NCBI GenBank assembly: GCA_905221605.1
Contig: CAJNDS010002623.1
Location: 672,501-736,500 of the forward strand
From: Symbiodinium natans
Lineage: Eukaryota > Sar > Dinophyceae > Suessiales > Symbiodiniaceae
DNA length: 64,000 bases
Direction: 5' to 3'
This document shows positions 52,201 through 61,100 of the stretch, piece after piece (position 1 is the first letter of the stretch; each line of letters starts with the position of its first letter). Made by a program: the position numbers and the translations under genes. The notes under the pieces were generated by a model. That model saw only the letters and a list, made by a program, of their open reading frames with translations, ran no database searches and was not told the DNA's origin.

Positions 52201-53296
52201 TGTGGGTTGAGGCTAAAGATCCCAATGACAGTGAAAAACTAGACTGAGATTATTCAAACATGATCATCTTCTAGTAGTACGCGAATAGATGTAGAGTTCA
52301 TAAATCATTGTATAATAGTGTACTATGTTACATCTAGAAGGCTAAAAAAATCTGAGAATATTTGAGAATTGTAAGTGGGCGGTCTGGAGGTTGGGTCGGT
52401 GTGTTGACTGGTGCACGCTCACAAGGCACGCGTTCGGCACGCGCGTCCTATGCCCCAAACTTAACCTCGAACCCTCAACCCGAAATCATCCCTACTAGCC
52501 CTAAACCCCAAACCCTAAACCCTAAACCCTAAGCCCTAAACCCTTAACCCTAAACCCTAAACCCTAAACCCTTCGGGTTTAGGGCTTTCAACCCCGGAGG
52601 CCCAGCTGACGCCCAGCTGAGAGCCCCGGCAGCTGCTGCTGCGGTGGCTGAGCCAGGAGACCGGGGAGTTGAAGAAGGGGCTGATACCTTTGGGGTGCAG
52701 GGTTTAGGGTTTGAGGTTTTAAGGTTTGGGGTTTAGGGTTTGGGGTTTGGGGTTTGGGGTTTGGGGTTTAGGGTTTGGGGTTTGGGGTTTAGGGTTGTGG
52801 GTTTAGGGTTTGGGGTTTGGGGTCTTGGGGTTTAGGTGTTTGAGGTGCAATGTGCTGGGTTGAGGATGTAGGGTTGCTTGGGGTTTTGGGTCTATCGGCC
52901 TTAGTGCTGAATCCCTAAGGGCCCACGTACCTATACTTGGGTCTGAGAGGGGTTTCTATATAGTAGCTTGAGGGCCCAAGCATACACTCTATAACTCTAT
53001 AACTATGGTGCATGGACGACCCTCTTCCACCAGGCCTCTTCTCAGAAAGGATGGTGGCGCTCATATTGCGAAACTTGCTGAATCATTCTTCACCGTAAGA
53101 GTGCTGTTTCCTGCTAGGCAGAACGTGAGAATTTTTCCTCAAAAACCTGAAGGGGGTTCTGAAAACCCTAAACCCTAAACCCTAACCCCTAACCGCTCCT
53201 AAACCCTGAACTCCTAACCCTGGCAGAACAAGAGTTTGTTTTCTTCCCCTCAAAACTGAGGGGATCTTAAGAACCCTAAACCCTAAACCCTAAACC

Positions 53297-53342
<46 letters not shown>

Positions 53343-56300
53343 ACCCTGAACCCTAAACCCTAAACCCTAAACCCTAGAGGGGGTCTTAAGCACTTGCTTT
53401 GTGGCACTAGGTGGCCATTGCCCGAGACCAGGCCCTTGTTCCGATTGCGGTGGGCAGCTCTCTTGAGACATGCCCAGGGCTTGGTTTAGGGTTTAGGGTT
53501 TAGGGCTTAGGGTTAAGGGTTAAGGGTTAAGGGTTAAGGGTTTAGGGTTTAGGGTTTAGGGTTTAGGGTTCTCTGAAGTCGGACCCCTATTTTGGGGGTT
53601 CCTTGTTATAAGGTGCCGTACTAGATACAAGGACACCCAAAGGAAACCTAACTTAGAGAACCGCCCCATGAACCCAACCCTAAACCCTGCAATGCGGGGG
53701 GAGGGGGTTGAAAAGAAGACTCCAGAGGCGAGCCTACGGGGCTTCAGGGCCGTAGTGTTTTCGAGTTAAGGGTCTCATGAGGCTTTGGGGCTCTCTAGCT
53801 TGAGGGTTTCGAGCTTGACGGTTGCCTTAAACCCTCAACCCTAAACCCTAAACCCTAAACCCTAAACAATAAACCCTAAACCCTAAACCCTAAACCCTAA
53901 ACCCTAAACCCTAAACCCTAAACCCTAAGCCCTAGACCGTGGCAGCGATGAGGCCCTTGCAGGAACTGATGCTGCAGCTGCTGCAAGAATGAAGGCTGCT
54001 GTGGGGGTGGCCTGTGGAACAGAACTGGAGGGTTTGGGGTTTGGGGTTCAGGGGTTTGGGTTGGGGTTTAGGGTGTGGGGATTACAGTGCGGCTCAGGGT
54101 GTTTTAGTTTGGGGGTTTAAGGCTTGAGGTTTAGGGGCAAGAGCTGGGTAAATGATGTGGGACTCTTGGGGTTTAGGGCTTTTGGGCTTCAGGTTGAGGG
54201 TCGTGGTTGAGAGACCCTAGCTTCAAAGCCAAAATACGTTCAGGGCGAGCCTAAACCCTAGCCCTAAACCCGAAACCACCTGTGAGTCTCAGGCCACGGC
54301 TTCAGAACTGCCTGCGGCAGGGGGTTGAAAGCCTCAGTCATCCACCAAGCCGGTCTGGGTTTAGGGTTTAGGGTTTAGGGTTTAGGGCTAGGGTTTAGGG
54401 TCTGTGCTTTGTCGTGATAGGGCGCAGAAGCTGTGAAGGTTGGGATGCAGGCTAGCTTCGAAAGCTTCGCAAGTAGGTCTGGCCCGATTGTGGAGGGCTT
54501 TCTACCTGACCCCTAGCCCTCACCCTAACTCAACACTGACCCCGACACCCGAAACCCTAAACAAGCCTTGAGCCTCCCAAACATGCTCAGAGCGACTTGC
54601 ACGGCAGGTCTCTTCAAGGATTCTTGGGCCCGGAGGTGCTGGGGATGCCCTAAACCCTAAACCCTAAACCCTAAACCCTAAACCCTAAACCCTAAACCCT
54701 AAACCCTGAACCCTAAACCCTAAACCCGGTTTACGGGTTTAGGGGTTAAGTTTAGGGGTTGAGGGTTTAGGTGTTTAGGGGTTCAGGGTTTAGGGTTTAG
54801 GGTCAGGCCCAGGATTGGATTGGGGTTTGGGGTGGGCCTCCATGGAAGCATCCACATGGCAGGCCCTTTATACATGGCTTTTGTTGTTTATCATACTCAG
54901 GGATGCTTCTTACCCTTTCTTAAGTTCAACTTCTTAAGAGGTCGGTCCATAATGTCCGAGCAGTCAGCCACATATGCTCGCAAGCCCGGCACAAAATCGA
55001 ACGATTGTCTGAGCCGAGCGTCCATGGGGCGAGGTGCGTTCCAAGCTGGGGGTGAAACTGAGAACCTCGGCAGGACGGTGATTTGGCTTTTCTGTGGCAA
55101 AAAAACCCGAAACCATAACATTCTGAGCTCAAGCTGATACGGGAGGAAGGATCTATATAGCAAGGGCACTGATGGGTCGCTTTCCGATGAAGGAAGTCGC
55201 TCTGGACTGCTTTCCCCCCCTAGTTCAAAACAAGCCCGTTTAGGGTTCGTGCCGGAGATTAACCCTAAACTCTAAACCCTAGACCCTAAACCCTAAACCC
55301 CAAACCCTAAACCCTAAACCCTAAACCTTGCTGAGGTCCTGACTGAGGCTGCATCGCTTGTGGCGGTGGCTGCTGCTGCTGCTGCTGCTGCGGCTGTGGC
55401 CTTAGGGTTAGGGTTTAGGGTTTAGGGTTTAGGGTTTAGGGTTTAGGGTTTAGGGTTTAGGGTTTAGGGCTTAGGGGTTAGGGTTTAGGGTTTAGGGTTT
55501 AGGGTTTAGGGTTTAGCGTTTAGGGTTTAGGGTTTAGGGTTTAGGGTTTAGGGTTTAGGGTTTAGGGTTTAGGGTTTAGGGTTTAGGGTTCAGAACCCTG
55601 AGCCCTCAACCCTAAACCCTTCCCCTGGGAGCTCTACAATAACCTCAACCCTACACCCCTCAAAGGCCGAACTGGCACCAACTGTGAGTCCACATGAGGG
55701 CTGCGAGCCTGAAATTCGGAACCTAAACTAAGACTCCCTAACCCTAAAACGCTACACTAAAACCCCAAAACATGCCCCTTTTAGATCAACCTCTGCACCC
55801 CCAAACCCCCACATCAACAGGTCATAAGCCCAAAGTCCCTAGACCGACACCCTAAACCCTAACCCTAAACCCTAAACCCTAGTTAAACCCTAAACCCTAA
55901 GCCCTAAACCCTAAACCCTAAACCCTAAACCCTAAACCCTAAACCCTAAACCCTAAACCCTAAACCCTAAACCCTAAACCCTACCAGGCTTCCGTCCGCA
56001 CGGCAGCCGAGGGTCGTTTCCCCAGGTGGCACCGCGTGGGCGGGCGCGGCGCGAAACTGCTGGTGCTGGGGCTGCGGTGGCCGCAACCTCGGGTTTGGCA
56101 TAGTGCTTGGCTGCTTAGGGCTTAAGGGTTTAGGAGTTTAGGGTTTAGGAGTTTAGGGTTTAGGGTTTAGGGTTCAGGGTTCAGGGTTTAGGGTTAGGGT
56201 TTAGGGTTTAGGGGAAAGGGTTTAGGGTTTGGGGTGTAGGGACTAGATCTTAGGGTGGGTATCTGTCTGTGCTACTTAGGGTTCAGGGCTTGAAGCTTGC

Positions 56301-58161
56301 AAAGCGAGCCCTGCACTAGTCTATCTTAAACCTCAACCCTTTAACCCTAAACCTCAAACCTTCAGGGTTTGGAGCTTAGGGTTTAGGGTTTAGGCCTTAG
56401 GGCTTAGGGTTAAGGTTTTAGGATCAAACCCTAACCCCCGAAGCCGCAAACATGTGGGAGCAGAACCAGCCCAATCGAACCGTTTGAGGGAAGACGGTGT
56501 TAGATAGGAGTGATTCTGATCGAGAGTTGCTGGCACTTAAGATTCACAGAACTTGCTAACTCATCATGTTCGGGATTCGAATCCTAGGTATGACTGGCCT
56601 TGCGTAGGTTACCAGAACTACACATTGGCTTATAACCCCAGATACCACCAGTGAATGAGTCCCGAGAACCTTAGCAACAGCTTCGGGATTGCCTGTAAGC
56701 AGGCATCGAGCAGCCGGCCTCAACTCCTTCCTGACCCTTGCCTCAGACTGCTGATGGACAGGGAGCCCGAGAGTTTGGCAAAGGCGTACATACTGACGGG
56801 TGAGGTTCTGGATGGCCAGGTCGCGCTGCTCCGCAGGCAAGCGGAAGGCCTTTCGCCAGCGACTCAAGTCAAAGCACATAAAGTCTGTCAGTATGTAGTT
56901 CGACATGTCGTAGGCTTGCACGGCAGCCTCCGCTCGGAGGCACTGCCTTTGCTGTCTGTATGCTATGGGCGACGCAGGTCTTCAGCTCATGCGCATCTGG
57001 GCTGAGCAGGATGCGACCCTGGATGAAGAGGAGGTCCAAGCGTTCCAGGTACTTGTTCAAGTGACCCTGGAACAAAGCTGGATCAGGATCTGACTTGTCC
57101 TGAGACCTCACGAAGGTCAACGCTTCGGCTGCCCAGTCACCCAATAACCCTGACTCGACTGCGTTCTGGGGTGTAAGATTCTCAGTCTCACTTCAGTCTA
57201 CGGCCTGCCACAAAGGCATGACCTACTGCAGCCGTCCACCTGCAAGCGCCCCAATTCCCCCGCAAACCCTAAAGGCTGAAGTTTAGGGTTTAGGGTTTAG
57301 GTTTAAGGGTTTAGGAAAACCCCTAACCCTAAACCCTCAACCCGAAACAACCCGAAACCCTGGACCCTAAAACGCGCCAGCCCTTGCGAACCAGAATCCC
57401 AAAACCCGAAAGCCTCCTCCACCCTTCAACTCCGAAGTGAGCAAGGCCCGAAGCCCCCAAATGCCCTCAAAGGGTTTAGGGTTTAGGGTTTAGGGTTTCG
57501 GGTTTAGGGTTTGGGGTTTAGGGTTTAGGGTTTAGGGTTTAGGGTTTAGGGTTTAGGGTTTAGGGTTTGGGCTACAAAACCCTCAACCCTAAACCCTAAA
57601 CCCCAAACCCTAAACCCTACTTGGAAGCTCTTGTGACTTAGAAAGTCTAATTCATCGTATTTTCTAGAAACCCTATTCTAGTCCCAATGACCTAACTTAC
57701 TATAACCCTACTTACTAAGTCATCCAAGTAAACCCTGAACCCCAATCCCCAAACCCTAAATTCTGAACCCTAAACCCTAAACCCTAAACCCTAAACTCCA
57801 AACCCTAAACCCCAAACCCTAAACCCCAAACCCTAAACCCTAAACCCCAAACCCTAAACCCTAAATCCAAAAACCCTGAATGCGGGCGGCTGATCCCGCT
57901 CTTCCTGCAGCTCCCTTCGCCGGACTTTGGCCTGTCGAATCGAGGGAGGATGGAGGGGGGTGGCCGAATAGTTAGAATAGGGTTTAGGGTTTAGGGTTTA
58001 GGGTTTAGGGTTTAGGGTTTAGGGTTCAGGGTTCAGGGTTTAGGGTTTAGGGTGCAGGGTGCAGGGTGTAGGGTTTAGGGTTTAGGGTTTAGGGTCACTG
58101 GGGGACACTATAGTATGATTCTACAGGGACCTTTGTACTATGAGCAATTCTGAATGAGGAA

Positions 58162-58195
<34 letters not shown>

Positions 58196-61100
58196 GGGGC
58201 TGGCCTAATAGTTAGAATAGGGTTTTGGGGGAGATGATAGTATGATCATATAGGGACCATACTCTTGGCAAATATTCCGACCCCAACATAATGGTGGCCC
58301 TACAGTAAACTCCACAAAGTTGGAACATGCTTTAAGGATGATTCGAGCTGAGATTCCCTTTAGTGTACCTCTTGGGGTATGGGGATAAGGATGTTGGCAT
58401 TGCTTGAAGTTTGCTGTCGGGTTTGGGGGGGGGGGGGGGCGCCGCAGACATGAAGTCTGCTGCATCGAAAGGCGCACAAGGGTGATTTGCACACTGAATC
58501 AATGGAGTTCATGGCCCTAGACATAGCAGCATGTCATGACGTGTGCGTCGCTGTCACTATAGTTTCACAAGTAAAACCCTAAACCCTAAGCCCTAAACCC
58601 TAAACCCTAAACACGCAATTTCTGCAAAAGAAGAACCCGTAAGGCAGCCATCTTTTCGCTGCACCTTCCTGGATTCTGTAGGGACTCCCTCCTGCTGATA
58701 GGGCCGGACTGCCGACGTAAATTCCTGAAAGTTGCCCAGGAGTTGCCCAGGAGTCGCGACACAACAGCACACTTTACGTAAGAACAGAACGTAGGACATT
58801 GGGTTGTCCAGGTTTTGGATTAGGATGTTCCCCCTTGTACTAATCGTCCTTATGAGGGATTGTAGTACCCCAATTAAGGCCCCTATTCAGGACTGTTAAT
58901 ATACGGGGTAACATCCCAAGTCATAGACACACTCAGCAAAACCAGTGTCATCATTTCTTGTCCGCCTGATTGGCCCGCTGCGCCTCGCGCTCCGCAATCT
59001 GCCTTTGTTGGTGGTTTAGGGTTTAGGGTTTAGGGTTTAGGGTTTAGGGTTTAGCGTTTAGGGTTCAGGGTTTAGGGTTTAGGGTTTAGGGTTTAGGGTT
59101 TAGGGTTTAGGGTTTAGGGTTTAGGTTTTAGGTTTTAGGGTTTAGGGTTTATGGTAGAGAGGGTTTAGGGTTTAGGGTCCAGGGTTTAGGGTGCAGGGTT
59201 TATGGTTTGGGGCTTAGGGTTTAGGGTTTAGGGCTTAGAACTTAGGGTATTATGGAAGGTGCTATGGTTTGCAGTTGCGATGCTGGATGCTTACCTATGA
59301 GTTCATAATGCTGGTGAGAAAGTTTGCTTGATGATTTAGTGCTGGCACCAGAGCCTGAAATTATTGTGGGGTGTGGGGTTTGAGCCCTGACGCTCAAATC
59401 ACACCCGACATCCTGCGCCTCAAAAAGACCAAATTCTCGATCGCTTCTATTTGTGGCTCCAAGCATGAGCTCCACCCTTAAACCCTAAACCCTAAACCCT
59501 AAGCCCTCAATCCTACCCCAATTAAGCCCACAGCGACACCACGAGTTTTCGAATTGGGGTACCCTAGTAGACCCTAGCTAAATCCTGGCCAGGGCAGGCT
59601 GCTCGTCCAGCATTTGCGCCTGGCGCCTGCTGGAGCAGTCCACGGCTTCGGTGGGTTTAAGGGTTTCGGGGCTAGGGTTTAAGGTGTTAGGGTTTCAGGT
59701 TTAGGGATTTAAGGGTTCAAGGTTTTAGGGTTGTTGGGCCTAAGAGTGTTAGAGGCTTTTGAGGTTTCAGGGTTTTGGGGTTTTAGTGCGTTGGAGGTGT
59801 CAAAGGTTTTGGGTTTAGGGTGTCGGGCTTTATGGTACTAAGCGTTCGGAGTAAAACTCGGGTGGGAAAGCTTCAGGCCTTAAGGCCCCCGAAAGCCTTC
59901 AGCTTTGAGGGGCTTGGCTTCAGCCCAGGAAACAGGAAAGTGTCGTGCCTTGATCCCTCCTCTCCCCACCCCCCAGATAGATGGGGCCCGGGGGACAACG
60001 TTTAGAGGGGGTGCCAAATTTGTTTCGGTTTAGGGTTTAGGGTTTAGGGTTTAGGGTTTAGGGTTTAGGGTTTAGGGTTTAGGGTTTAGGGTTTAGGGTT
60101 TGGGGTTTAGGGTTTAGGGTTTAGGGTTTAGGGTTTAGGGTTTAGGGTTTAGGGCTTAGGGCTTAGGGTTTAGGGGGGGAGGGGTCCCGTTACTGCCACA
60201 CTTGTGTCATAAGAAGGATGCCTTGATCAATAGGGGGACACCCGGGCCTTGGGTGCAACAACCCCAGGCCCGCTGAACCCCTAGACCCCCTACACCCTAA
60301 ACCCCAAACCCCAGGCCCCCTAAACCCTAAACCCTAAACCCTAAACCCTAAACCCTAAGTCCTAAACCCTAAACCCTCGGCCCTAAGATCCGGGGCCTGG
60401 CCTGACCAGCGCTGCTCTTCGCTGCTGGTTGTCATGCCTCTTCCGCTCACGATGCGGGGTGGTGCACCCTCTACATCCTGAACTTAGGGTTTGGGGTTTA
60501 GGGATTAGGGTTGAGGGTTTAGGGTTTAGGGTTGAGGGTTGAGGGTTTTGTATTTTGTAGGGTTTGGGGTTCAGGGTTTGGGGTTTCGGGCTTCGGGTCT
60601 ACCTAGGGGTGTAGAATTCAGGGCACTTGGAGGTTTTTGGTACTTAGAACCCAACAAGAACTGTACTTTTTACCCACTGACAAAGCCATTCAGGTGCCCG
60701 AAACTGGCTACAAAGTGGGGAAGAAAGGTGCAGTTATAGTTGGCTCATTAAGTCCCCTGATCCTTCAAGTAGGGCAACCCTAAACCCTAAACCCGAGACC
60801 CGAAACCCTAAACCCTAAACCGTGTTTGGGTCCAGGGATTTCTGTTTAGGCCTGCCGTCCGAGCTCCCAACAACGAAACCAACCCCTTAGGGTTTAGGGT
60901 TTAGGGTTTAGGGGTCTAGGGGTTTAGGGGTTTGGGGGTTTAGGGGTTTAGGGGTTTAGGGTTTAGGGGCGTATTCTACCTAAACCCTTCTGGGTACCCA
61001 TTTTTTTGGGGGGACATTCGGGTCCCCTTTCTTAATAGAACCCTGTGTAACAAAGGGCCTCCAACAGGGACCCTTGGTTAGAACAATCCGGCAGGTGTAA

